A DNA stretch of 64,000 bases from CAIXDN01 sp964482085 (GTDB lineage Bacteria; Patescibacteriota; Patescibacteriia; 2-12-FULL-60-25). Positions within the stretch are counted from its first letter, which is position 1; every line of letters begins with the position of its first letter. Positions 34,293 through 42,266 of the stretch are shown here, one piece after another. Location: the NCBI GenBank assembly GCA_964482085.1, contig CAYZVS010000006.1, positions 1 to 64,000 on the forward strand. The letters are read 5' to 3'. The notes below the pieces were generated by a model. That model was not told where the DNA came from. It made no database searches and saw nothing but the letters and a program-made list of their open reading frames with translations. Made by a program: the position numbers and the translations under genes.

Positions 34293-35612
34293 ATGCCGAC
34301 CTACTCGATCACCACCTACGGGTGCCAGATGAATAAAAACGATTCTGAGCGTATCGCGGGCCTCCTCGATTCGCTCGGTTTTGTTTCAACGGAAGAAGAG
34401 TCTACGGCTGACCTGATCGTCATTAATACCTGCTCTGTTCGTCAATCAGCGGAAAACCGTGTCTTTGGATCGCAAGAGAAATATTTGGAATACAAAAAAA
34501 CAAAACCAGAGATGATCGTTGCGGTGACGGGTTGTATGCCAGGGCGTGATAAGGCTAGCTCATTTAAGAAGCAGCTTCCGGCAACGGACTTGTACTTTCC
34601 AACTCCGGAGATGATTCATCTCCCACGCTGGATTTCCGAGTTGCGTCCGGAGCTCGTAAACTCTGACTCGCTTGAAGTCGATTATCTCAAAATTCATCCC
34701 CTGCGTGCTCCGTCTGTTCAGGCTTATGTAACGATTCAAACCGGCTGCAATAAGTTTTGCACCTATTGCGTTGTCCCTTACGCACGAGGTCTCGAGCGTA
34801 ACCGTCCTGCTAAAGATATTCTCGACGAATGCCGCGAGCTTGTCTCGCATGGCGTGATTGAAATTACCTTGCTTGGACAAACCGTAAACTCATACAAGGC
34901 CACAGATGAGGAAATATTCTCGCCAAACAACCCATACAAAGATCATTTTGCCGCTTTACTATGGGAGATCAATCAAATCGAGGGTCTACTCCGTCTGCAC
35001 TGGACTGCCGCTCACCCAAACTCGATGACAGATGAAGTGATCGATGCGCTGGCACTTCCAAAGCAAGTGAATTATCTTCACTTGCCGGTTCAGTCTGGCT
35101 CCAATGAAGTTTTGCGTCGTATGAATCGCAAGTACACACGCGAGGATTATCTTGAAGTGATTCGTAAAATTAAAGCTCGTCGTCCAGAAATCGCTTTAGG
35201 TTCTGATATCATCGTTGGATTTCCGGGAGAGACTCGCGAGCAGTTCAATGAAACTATTTCTCTCTATCAAGAAGTCAGCTACGATATATCTTATAATGCG
35301 CAATATTCTCCACGCTCTGGAACGCTCGGTGTAAAGCTCTATTCGGAAGACATGACGAAAGAGGAAAAGCGCGATCGTTGGGACGAGCTCCAATCTCTGA
35401 TGGAAAAAACATCACTCGCAAAAAACCAGGCGAGTGTTGGAAGTAATGTCGAGATTCTTGTCGATCGACTCGACCACGGTTTTGCCTACGGCTCAACCCA
35501 TGAAATGAAGCTCGCGAGGTTTAAGCTCGCGCCAGAAATTTCAATCGGAGAAATCGTAAAAGCGAAAGTCACAGAAGGGAAGTCTTGGGTACTCGAATGC
35601 GAGCTTGTCTAA
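34293..35612 (+). CDS. miaB: tRNA-2-methylthio-N6-dimethylallyladenosine synthase
   Basis: A 439-residue radical-SAM methylthiotransferase that converts i6A37 of tRNA to ms2i6A37. The N-terminal UPF0004 domain has three conserved cysteines, C11 (TYGCQMN), C47 (INTCSVR) and C81 (VTGCMP), binding the auxiliary cluster. The radical SAM CxxxCxxC is C152, C156 and C159 (GCNKFCTYC). A GSDIIVGFPGET segment and a C-terminal TRAM-like domain complete it. Its substrate is made by miaA, encoded 30 bases downstream, so the pathway is intact in one locus. Confidence 0.95.
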   Translation: MPTYSITTYGCQMNKNDSERIAGLLDSLGFVSTEEESTADLIVINTCSVRQSAENRVFGSQEKYLEYKKTKPEMIVAVTGCMPGRDKASSFKKQLPATDLYFPTPEMIHLPRWISELRPELVNSDSLEVDYLKIHPLRAPSVQAYVTIQTGCNKFCTYCVVPYARGLERNRPAKDILDECRELVSHGVIEITLLGQTVNSYKATDEEIFSPNNPYKDHFAALLWEINQIEGLLRLHWTAAHPNSMTDEVIDALALPKQVNYLHLPVQSGSNEVLRRMNRKYTREDYLEVIRKIKARRPEIALGSDIIVGFPGETREQFNETISLYQEVSYDISYNAQYSPRSGTLGVKLYSEDMTKEEKRDRWDELQSLMEKTSLAKNQASVGSNVEILVDRLDHGFAYGSTHEMKLARFKLAPEISIGEIVKAKVTEGKSWVLECELV

Positions 35613-35642
35613 ACCCTTATTTTCAGGTATTATTGTCACTAG

Positions 35643-36665
35643 ATGGCCCTCAAACCCAAAAAGTCCAAGACCAAGACACTTCCGGCAAAATCGGAAGCAG
35701 GTACAAAACGCGCTCTACTGCGCGTTTTGTGCATTGTAGGACCGACTTCTAGCGGAAAAACACTACTCGGAATCCACTTGGCTAAGAAATTTGGCGGTGA
35801 AATCATTAATGCCGATGCTCGTCAGGTGTATCGCGAGTTTGATATCGGTACCGGAAAACCACTAGGAGGAAAGCGCACGGCAAAAGGCGGCCGTAACATG
35901 TATTTATTTGAAGATGTCCCGCATTATTTGATGGATTATCTACCGCCATCGGAACTGCTTACTGTAGTCGAGTGGCGGGAAAAGGCTATGTTGGCGATTC
36001 GTGGAATTCATAAACGTGGGCATGTTCCGCTCGTCGTAGGTGGGACGGGATTGTACATTCAGGCACTGGTCGATAATTACGTCATCCCTTCCGTACCACC
36101 GCAAGAAACATTCCGCCAAGCCATGGCGGAAAAAACCTTGCCGCAACTCGTTGAGCTTCTGCTCCGTCTCGATCCACAAGCCAAAACTCTCGTCGACCTA
36201 AAAAATCCACGACGCGTTTTGCGTGCGCTTGAAGTCACAACATTTTCAGGCAAGCCTTTCACATCTCAAAAGATCGCAGGCAAGCCTCTTATTGATACTT
36301 TTCTTATCGCTATCAAGCGCGAGCGTGAAGAGCTACGCGATCGTATCAATCAAGCGGTCGAGGCCTATGTCGAGGCTGGATGGATTGATGAGATCCGCCG
36401 ACTACAAAAATCTGGTATCAGTTGGGACGCTCCAGCAATGACCTCAATCGGCTATCGCGAGCTTGGAACATACATCAGGGGTGAATGCTCAATTGAAGAA
36501 GCAATCGAGCGTACCAAGCGTGCGACGTGGCAATACGCAAAACGACAAATCACTTGGTTCAAACGCGATAAACGCATTCATTGGGTGAAGGATGAGGACG
36601 AAGCAGAAAAGCTTGTCGCAAAGTGGCTTAAGGCGCGTGGGAAGTCCGATACGTCCAAACATTAA
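35643..36665 (+). CDS. miaA: tRNA dimethylallyltransferase
   Basis: A 340-residue enzyme adding the dimethylallyl group to A37 of tRNA. The P-loop GPTSSGKT is at 33-40, followed by NADARQVYREFDIGTGKP (Ala in place of the common Ser in DSRQVY), and VVGGTGLYIQALVDNY. MTSIGYRELG and the C-terminal KRATWQYAKRQITWFK are typical. The N-terminus carries about 28 extra basic residues before the usual family start. Codons 21-30 fall in a perfect 11-base inverted repeat (35703-35730). A TATTAT box lies 9 bases before the ATG. The 3' end overlaps the convergent gene by 38 bases. Confidence 0.95.
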   Translation: MALKPKKSKTKTLPAKSEAGTKRALLRVLCIVGPTSSGKTLLGIHLAKKFGGEIINADARQVYREFDIGTGKPLGGKRTAKGGRNMYLFEDVPHYLMDYLPPSELLTVVEWREKAMLAIRGIHKRGHVPLVVGGTGLYIQALVDNYVIPSVPPQETFRQAMAEKTLPQLVELLLRLDPQAKTLVDLKNPRRVLRALEVTTFSGKPFTSQKIAGKPLIDTFLIAIKREREELRDRINQAVEAYVEAGWIDEIRRLQKSGISWDAPAMTSIGYRELGTYIRGECSIEEAIERTKRATWQYAKRQITWFKRDKRIHWVKDEDEAEKLVAKWLKARGKSDTSKH

Positions 36666-37074
36666 ACAATCCTGTCTTTGGATCTTCATCGGCCGCAGAG
36701 CCGCCGTGTTTTGAGATCCAGAGCGCACCAAACTCATCCGTCAGTTCAAGTTCAATCTGAAAATCTTTTTTGTTAGCCAGATCAAAACTAATCGGCGCAA
36801 AGTAGGTCGATGCATCTCCAGCTTTAGCAGCGATTTGTCGTGGCTGATCGTAAACAGTCTCTACTCCATCGATCGAAATCCGATCAAGATACACATTGGT
36901 CGCACCCGTGTTTAAAAAGCGAACACCGCCATTATCTGGTACTGCAGACACAGAAACATAGTCATTTATCCGGGCTTGCCGATTGTTGATTTCGTTCTGA
37001 ACAAAGGCAAAATATGAGGCAAAGCCAAGTGTTAAAAGTTGGAGGACGATTGTCGTATATTCGAATCTCGACAT
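36628..37074 (-). CDS. Membrane-anchored hypothetical protein, 148 residues
   Basis: An N-terminal hydrophobic helix (TTIVLQLLTLGFASYFAFV) is followed by a beta-rich domain of about 120 residues (YVSVSAVPDNGGVRFLNTG, VYLDRISIDGVE). I recognise no family; the layout suggests a small extracytoplasmic or membrane-associated domain. It overlaps the end of miaA by 38 bases and starts only 14 bases from the divergent EVE-domain gene. Confidence 0.6.
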   Translation of the reverse strand: MSRFEYTTIVLQLLTLGFASYFAFVQNEINNRQARINDYVSVSAVPDNGGVRFLNTGATNVYLDRISIDGVETVYDQPRQIAAKAGDASTYFAPISFDLANKKDFQIELELTDEFGALWISKHGGSAADEDPKTGLFNVWTYRTSHAP

Positions 37075-37088
37075 ATGATGGTAGTAGT

Positions 37089-37499
37089 ATGCCTTACTGG
37101 CTTGTAAAATCCGACCCCTCTGAATACTCCTGGGATGATCTCGCCCGGGATAAAGAGGCTGACTGGACCGGTATCCGGAATTTTGAGGCGCGTAATAACT
37201 TAAAGGGAATGGCGCTAGGCGATTCCGTTTTGGTCTATCACTCGCAAGAGGATAAGGAGATTGTCGGGATTGCGGAAGTAGTTGAAGTCGCTAAACTCGA
37301 TACAACAGCCAAAGAAGGGGAGTGGGTCTCTGTTCGTCTAAAGGCGATAAAACCCGTCGGTCGCACCCTTACACTCGATGAAATACGCAACACACCCGGC
37401 CTCTCAATCATGCCCTTGGTCGAGCGTCCGCGTCTTTCTGTCACTCCGGTCACCCAGGCTCAGTGGGAAGCAATACTGAAATACACAAAGACGGTTTAG
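37089..37499 (+). CDS. EVE domain protein
   Basis: A 136-residue single-domain EVE (PUA-like) protein starting at ATG 37089 (MPYWLVKSDPSEYSWDDL). Further family segments are WTGIRNFEARNNLKGM and GDSVLVYHS, and a late PLVERPRLSVTPVT stretch. EVE domains recognise modified bases in DNA or RNA. The frame is open upstream, but homologues begin at this YWL motif. It is divergent from the small membrane protein gene with a 14-base gap. Confidence 0.9.
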   Translation: MPYWLVKSDPSEYSWDDLARDKEADWTGIRNFEARNNLKGMALGDSVLVYHSQEDKEIVGIAEVVEVAKLDTTAKEGEWVSVRLKAIKPVGRTLTLDEIRNTPGLSIMPLVERPRLSVTPVTQAQWEAILKYTKTV

Positions 37500-37538
37500 G
37501 GCTCGACAACACCCCAAAAACCAGATAAGCTCTCAGTT

Positions 37539-38150
37539 ATGCGATTCTTTGCTTCCAAGAGTCAGAATCCCGTTTCGGAGACCCCGCAAACACCTAAAGC
37601 CAAGGCAGTTGCCCTGGTTTTAGAGATGATTCAGGTTTTAGCGATTTCTCTCGTCATCATCATTCCGGTTCGTTGGCTCCTCATCCAGCCTTTCTATGTA
37701 CAAGGCGCTAGCATGGAGCCCAACTTTTTTGATCACGAGTATCTCATCATCGACGAGCTCTCCTATCGTCTACGTGAGCCACAGCGTGGAGAGGTAGTCG
37801 TCTTCCACTATCCCAACGACCCCAAACAATTTTTCATCAAGCGCGTGATTGGTCTCCCAGGAGAAACGGTTGAGATCTCGGAAGGCAAAGTCAAAATTTA
37901 TAATACGGATCATGCCAACGGCGTAGCACTTAATGAAACAGGTTATCTCGATCAAGACTTTACTGCCGCGTCCCAAACCGTAACTCTCAAACCAAATCAA
38001 TACTTCTTACTTGGCGATAATCGCTCGTCCAGTCTCGACTCCCGCTTCTTTGGCCCTGTTGATTACAAATTCATTGTTGGACGAGTATGGGTACGCGGAT
38101 ATCCGATTGATCGCTGGAAGCACTTTGCAACCCATGACTACGGAATTTAG
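37539..38150 (+). CDS. lepB: Signal peptidase I
   Basis: A 203-residue membrane protease that removes signal peptides from secreted proteins. One N-terminal helix (LEMIQVLAISLVIIIPVRWLL) precedes the catalytic Ser58 (QGASMEPNF) and Lys101 (FIKRVIGLPGE). The box E motif LGDNRSSSLDSRFFGPV is intact. The short form with a single membrane helix resembles Gram-positive SipS types. It should process the many secreted proteins encoded here. Confidence 0.95.
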   Translation: MRFFASKSQNPVSETPQTPKAKAVALVLEMIQVLAISLVIIIPVRWLLIQPFYVQGASMEPNFFDHEYLIIDELSYRLREPQRGEVVVFHYPNDPKQFFIKRVIGLPGETVEISEGKVKIYNTDHANGVALNETGYLDQDFTAASQTVTLKPNQYFLLGDNRSSSLDSRFFGPVDYKFIVGRVWVRGYPIDRWKHFATHDYGI

Positions 38151-38161
38151 ACGTTAATTCT

Positions 38162-39550
38162 ATGCCTGCTAAAAAAACTCCCATGAAAAGACCTGCGCCC
38201 AAGACGCCTGTGCCAGAAGCGCCATTTGTCCCCAAGAAAAACTCGCAACCGATTCAGGTTGTTCGCGGCATGCGCGACCTATTGCCAATGGATCAGCCAT
38301 ATTGGAAGCAGGTCAATTCCGCCGCAGAGACTATGGCGTCTGCCTATGGTTTTGAAAGAATCGACACACCAATCGTAGAAGATACGACTCTGTTTGTGCG
38401 CGGTGTTGGTCGTGCAACCGATATCATCGAGAAAGAACTGTATTCCTGGGAAACCGCTGGCGGAGAAGGCCTTTCACTACGCCCAGAAGGAACGGCGGCC
38501 GTGGTTCGCGCCTATGTCCAGCACGGAATGTTGAACATGCCGCAACCCGTAAGACTCTGGTACTCGGGTCCAATGTTCCGTCATGATCGCCCGCAATCCG
38601 GACGTTTCCGCCAATTCTATCAGGCTGGTTTTGAAATGATCGGAGATGCAGATCCTGTTATTGACGCACAACTCATTATTCTTGGTTGGAATTTTCTTAA
38701 GAGTCTCGGTATCGATGTCACGGTACGTATCAACTCGCTCGGTACGCCGGAATCACGCACAAATTACAAGAACGCACTGGTTGCATACTTCCGTTCCAAA
38801 AAAGCCAAGCTTTCTGACGATGATAAAAAGCGTTTGCTGAAAAACCCGCTTCGCTTGCTCGACTCCAAAGATCCGGTTGTCCTTGAGCTCAAAGCGGAGG
38901 CTCCGCAAATTGTCGATTGGCTCGATGAAGAATCCAAGGCTCACTTCATGCGCGTGCTTGAATTCCTTGATGAAGTCGGAGTTCCGTATCAGCTTGATCC
39001 GTACTTGGTACGCGGTCTCGACTACTACACAAAAACCGTTTTTGAATTCTATTCCAACTCTGATGACCAAGAGCTCTCTCAAAGTGCGCTCGGTGGAGGG
39101 GGTCGTTATGACGGCTTGGTTGAAGCACTCGGAGGCAGACCAACCACGGCTGCCGGGATGAGTCTTGGCCTCGACCGCATTGTCTCGCGTCTCAAGGAAA
39201 AGAATCCGCCGCCTACGGAATATCGCACGCCACAAGTTGCTGTATTTTTGGCCCAACTCGGTGAAATGGGTCGCAAGCGCTCGCTAGCACTCTTTGAAGA
39301 GTTCCGTGAAGCCGGAATTCCGGTTTCAGAAGCTTTTTCCAAAGCCAATATCAAGGCGCAAATGGAGATCGCTAACAAACGCGGGGCCAAATGGGCCATC
39401 GTTATCGGCCAAAAAGAAGTGCTCGACGGCACCGTTCAATTGCGCGATATGGACGCCGGCTCACAAGAAATCGTCGATGTGAAAAAAGCGGTTCATGAAA
39501 TCAAGAAAAAGCTGGGTCTTGGGGTTGACATGCCGCCGGCAACCATGTAG
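38162..39550 (+). CDS. hisS: Histidyl-tRNA synthetase
   Basis: A 462-residue class II synthetase. After about 30 Lys/Pro-rich extra residues it has the motif 1 region GMRDLLPMDQPYWKQV, motif 2 with LRPEGTAAVVRAY and WYSGPMFRHDRPQSGRFRQF, the histidine-specific segments LVRGLDYYTKTVFEF and GGGGRYDGLVEALGG, and motif 3 AAGMSLGLDRI. The C-terminal anticodon-binding domain ends the protein. It lies 11 bases after lepB. Confidence 0.96.
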   Translation: MPAKKTPMKRPAPKTPVPEAPFVPKKNSQPIQVVRGMRDLLPMDQPYWKQVNSAAETMASAYGFERIDTPIVEDTTLFVRGVGRATDIIEKELYSWETAGGEGLSLRPEGTAAVVRAYVQHGMLNMPQPVRLWYSGPMFRHDRPQSGRFRQFYQAGFEMIGDADPVIDAQLIILGWNFLKSLGIDVTVRINSLGTPESRTNYKNALVAYFRSKKAKLSDDDKKRLLKNPLRLLDSKDPVVLELKAEAPQIVDWLDEESKAHFMRVLEFLDEVGVPYQLDPYLVRGLDYYTKTVFEFYSNSDDQELSQSALGGGGRYDGLVEALGGRPTTAAGMSLGLDRIVSRLKEKNPPPTEYRTPQVAVFLAQLGEMGRKRSLALFEEFREAGIPVSEAFSKANIKAQMEIANKRGAKWAIVIGQKEVLDGTVQLRDMDAGSQEIVDVKKAVHEIKKKLGLGVDMPPATM

Positions 39551-39586
39551 ATTTCGCAAATCCTCAAATAGAAAGGAGCGACCCAC

Positions 39587-39832
39587 ATGGTAGAAGTAAA
39601 ACGCAAAAAGAATGAAACTTTCGACGCCCTCCTCCGACGCTTTCAGCGCCGGTGGCAGTCCAGTGGCAAACAGATTGAAAGCAAAAAGCGCCGTTTCCAC
39701 GACGGCGGCAAGAACAAGAACCAGCGTCGCGATAGCGCTCTGCGCCGCGTCACAATGGGAGAGAAGTACAACTATCTCACTAAGACCGGACAGTTGAAGG
39801 AAGAGCCTAAGAAGCGCGGTTTCCGTCGCTAA
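39587..39832 (+). CDS. rpsU: 30S ribosomal protein bS21
   Basis: An 81-residue basic protein starting MVEVKRKKNETFDALLRRF, the family signature, followed by KKRRFHDGG and an Arg/Lys-rich tail. A GAAAGGAG Shine-Dalgarno site lies 8 bases upstream of the ATG. It follows hisS by 36 bases and is closed by a strong terminator. Confidence 0.9.
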   Translation: MVEVKRKKNETFDALLRRFQRRWQSSGKQIESKKRRFHDGGKNKNQRRDSALRRVTMGEKYNYLTKTGQLKEEPKKRGFRR

Positions 39833-39840
39833 AATCCAAA

Positions 39841-39872
39841 ACACTCCGCCTATGGCGGAGTGTTTTGTTTTT
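39841..39872 (+). terminator. Rho-independent terminator after rpsU
   Basis: ACACTCCGCC and GGCGGAGTGT form a perfect 10-base stem with a TAT loop, then TTTGTTTTT. Confidence 0.93.
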
Positions 39873-39873
39873 C

Positions 39874-39882
39874 TGCTACAAT
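39874..39882 (+). promoter_or_regulatory. Extended -10 box (TGCTACAAT) for yqeY
   Basis: TGC-TACAAT ends 11 bases before the ATG at 39894, immediately after the rpsU terminator. There is no Shine-Dalgarno site. Confidence 0.5.
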
Positions 39883-39893
39883 GGGCCACATCT

Positions 39894-40331
39894 ATGACTG
39901 TCATTGAACGTGTGGAAGGAGATTTCAAAACAGCGATGAAATCCAAGGATGAACTTGCTCTCTCGGTCATGCGACTTGTACGCACGGCTCTCAAAAATAA
40001 GCAGATCGAGCTCTTGCATGAGCTCAACGATGAAGAGGCTCTGTCCGTATTAAAGACGATGATCAAACAGTATCAAGATGCGCTCACGGATTTTCAATCT
40101 GCCGGCCGTCTCGATCTCGTGGAGCGTCAACAAAAGGAGATCGACCTCATCGCACAATATTTACCCCCATCTCTCCCACCGGAAGAGTTGGAAAAAATTG
40201 TGTCAGAGGCCGTAAAATCCTCCGGTGCAACCGACATGGGCAAGGCGATGGGCGCCGCCATGAAGGCTGTCGACGGTCGAGCCGACGGTAATGCGGTGCG
40301 CGCCATTGTCCAGCGCGTCTTAACAGGGTAA
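39894..40331 (+). CDS. yqeY: GatB/YqeY domain protein
   Basis: A 145-residue helical protein starting at 39894 (MTVIERVEGDFKTAMKSKD). Family features are VMRLVRTALKNKQIE, LKTMIKQYQDALTDFQSAGR, IAQYLPPSLPPEEL and the C-terminal MGKAMGAAMKAVDGRADG. YqeY resembles the tail of GatB and is thought to interact with tRNA or aminoacylation complexes. The longer upstream frame would run through the terminator and promoter, so it is rejected. Confidence 0.9.
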   Translation: MTVIERVEGDFKTAMKSKDELALSVMRLVRTALKNKQIELLHELNDEEALSVLKTMIKQYQDALTDFQSAGRLDLVERQQKEIDLIAQYLPPSLPPEELEKIVSEAVKSSGATDMGKAMGAAMKAVDGRADGNAVRAIVQRVLTG

Positions 40332-40361
40332 TATTAAGTCTGTTGGGTCGCTTCTTTTCCC

Positions 40362-42266
40362 ATGTCTAAGAATGGATCCCGTGTGATGATCTTTCGGAAA
40401 CGGTTTAACGCCGTGCGGCCTCTTTTATTGGCGGCCGTTTTTTCATTCGTATTTCTTCTTGGTTTGTCAGCGTTCGCACCTGTATACGCACAGGGTCCTG
40501 ACCCGGCTGGCCTTCAAGCCGTAGGCACAGCAGCGGGTATTGGAGGAAGTTCGGATCTTTTTACAATCATCGGACGCATCATTAACGTTGCGCTCGGATT
40601 TGTCGGAATTCTTTTACTTGGTCTCTTATTGTATGCCGGTTATCTGTGGATGACATCGGGCGGAGACGCAGCCAAGGTAGAACAGGCCAAGCTCTACATC
40701 CGTAACGCGATCATCGGTCTCATTATCATTGTTTCATCTTTTGCGATAACAAGTTTCATTCTCGCTCAACTTGCCGGAGTAACCGGATTTGGATCGGGGA
40801 GCGGTACCGGTCCTTTTGGCGGTGGTGGATTTGGTTTCCCAGGTTCCGCAGGCTCGCTTGGAGCGGGTATTATTGAAAGTCATCTTCCGCAGCGCGATGC
40901 AACCGGCGTTGCTCGTAACACGCCAATCGTTATTACCTTTAAGGAGCCGATTCGTATCGACTCATTTATTAAAGACTGGACCGAGGCAACTTCCGGTACC
41001 GTTGTTGGCTTAAATGACGATGCTATTAAAATCTATCCAACTTCTGACAGAAGCCAGGCCTTAACTCCGGTTCAAGCACGCGTCCGTTTCACTCCGGACC
41101 ACAAAACTTTTGTTATTCGCCCCGTCGATTATCTTGGTAACCCAACGAGCAACACGGATTACACCGTAGAATTGCTCGGTGGTCGTACAGGTGTCGTTCT
41201 AGAAGATGGAACAGCCGCATTTGGTGGCGCATTTGCTTCCGGATATCGCTGGCAATTCCAGGTTTCAACCGTTATCGACACCACTCCGCCAAAAGTAACG
41301 TCTGTTATTCCTTCCGATGGTGGAAATTTTGCGCCAAATATCGTCGTTCAAATCAATTTCAATGAACCAGTGGATCCAACCGCTGCGGCTGGTGTCTGGA
41401 CCGGAACAGGCGGCTTTACCAACGTAGAAGTACGCGCGACCCCAGCCTCCGGACCAGAGGTGCGTCCTTCCGGTGAATTCAAAATCAGCAACGGCTATCG
41501 AACCGTCGAGTTCACTACCGATCTCGCCTGTGGAACCAACTCATGCGGCAGCACGGTTTACTGCTTGCCCACGGATGCTTCGATTGCCGTCATCGCTCAC
41601 GCGCCAACATTGTCCGATACACCGCCACAAGCTTTTCTCTCTGGCTCCGGATATGACGGCATCACGGATATGGTCGGTAATGCGCTCGACGGTAACGGAG
41701 ACGGCGACACCCAAGGATCAGATGCAGACGCTGTTCCAGGTAATGATGATTACGGCTGGTCATTTGGAACCCGTGGCGCACCAAACTTGGAAGCTCCGCG
41801 TATCGATTCCACAGATCCAATTGCTGGCGACCTGATCGATTCCAGTAATCTTCCGCTCGACAGCAACCCATCTGCAGATTTTGACTCTGTCCTTCAATCA
41901 TCAACGGTTAATAGCGATACGGTTGTAATGCAAAGTAATGAGCCTGCAGACATGGCCGACACATTCTGGTGGTCTTTGTCGCAAGATCCACTCACGGCAG
42001 CCGGTGCTGTCGCGGGCGTTGGTGATATCGCAACCAAAGGACGTCTTACAATCGACCACCGTTTATATTCTCCTGCATCTTCCACAGCTCCTGGTGCCGT
42101 TGTTCCGACCTATCAACCAGTTATCCATTCCGGAGTACAAAACGTCTATCAAAACTGTTTTAACCCTGCCGCTTCCGCAAGCTGTGCTGCCGGATCTAGC
42201 AACCCAAATTGCTGTGATGGCAGACCTCAAGCCGGAGGCTGTGCGGCTTTGACTCCAACACCATGA
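40362..42266 (+). CDS. TrbC/VirB2-like headed surface protein, 634 residues
   Basis: A signal peptide (VFSFVFLLGLSAFAPVYA) precedes a two-helix membrane unit at about 60-135 (RIINVALGFVGILLLGLLLYAGYLWMT; EQAKLYIRNAIIGLIIIVSSFAI) like TrbC/VirB2 pilin subunits. A Gly-rich linker leads to extracytoplasmic Big_5-like domains (DATGVARNTPIVITFKEPI; TTPPKVTSVIPSDGG). The C-terminus is Cys-rich (NCFNPAASASCAAG, NPNCCDG). VirB2-type subunits are normally near 100 residues, so this looks like a pilin-type anchor fused to an adhesin. It is paralogous to the next gene and overlaps it by four bases (ATGA). In-frame ATG 40386 is an alternative start. Confidence 0.8.
   Translation: MSKNGSRVMIFRKRFNAVRPLLLAAVFSFVFLLGLSAFAPVYAQGPDPAGLQAVGTAAGIGGSSDLFTIIGRIINVALGFVGILLLGLLLYAGYLWMTSGGDAAKVEQAKLYIRNAIIGLIIIVSSFAITSFILAQLAGVTGFGSGSGTGPFGGGGFGFPGSAGSLGAGIIESHLPQRDATGVARNTPIVITFKEPIRIDSFIKDWTEATSGTVVGLNDDAIKIYPTSDRSQALTPVQARVRFTPDHKTFVIRPVDYLGNPTSNTDYTVELLGGRTGVVLEDGTAAFGGAFASGYRWQFQVSTVIDTTPPKVTSVIPSDGGNFAPNIVVQINFNEPVDPTAAAGVWTGTGGFTNVEVRATPASGPEVRPSGEFKISNGYRTVEFTTDLACGTNSCGSTVYCLPTDASIAVIAHAPTLSDTPPQAFLSGSGYDGITDMVGNALDGNGDGDTQGSDADAVPGNDDYGWSFGTRGAPNLEAPRIDSTDPIAGDLIDSSNLPLDSNPSADFDSVLQSSTVNSDTVVMQSNEPADMADTFWWSLSQDPLTAAGAVAGVGDIATKGRLTIDHRLYSPASSTAPGAVVPTYQPVIHSGVQNVYQNCFNPAASASCAAGSSNPNCCDGRPQAGGCAALTPTP

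Noticed and set aside
39461..40066. A 201-residue minus-strand frame across the end of hisS, rpsU and the start of yqeY.
   Set aside because: It is antisense to three well-supported genes, crosses a terminator and promoter, and has no recognisable domain.
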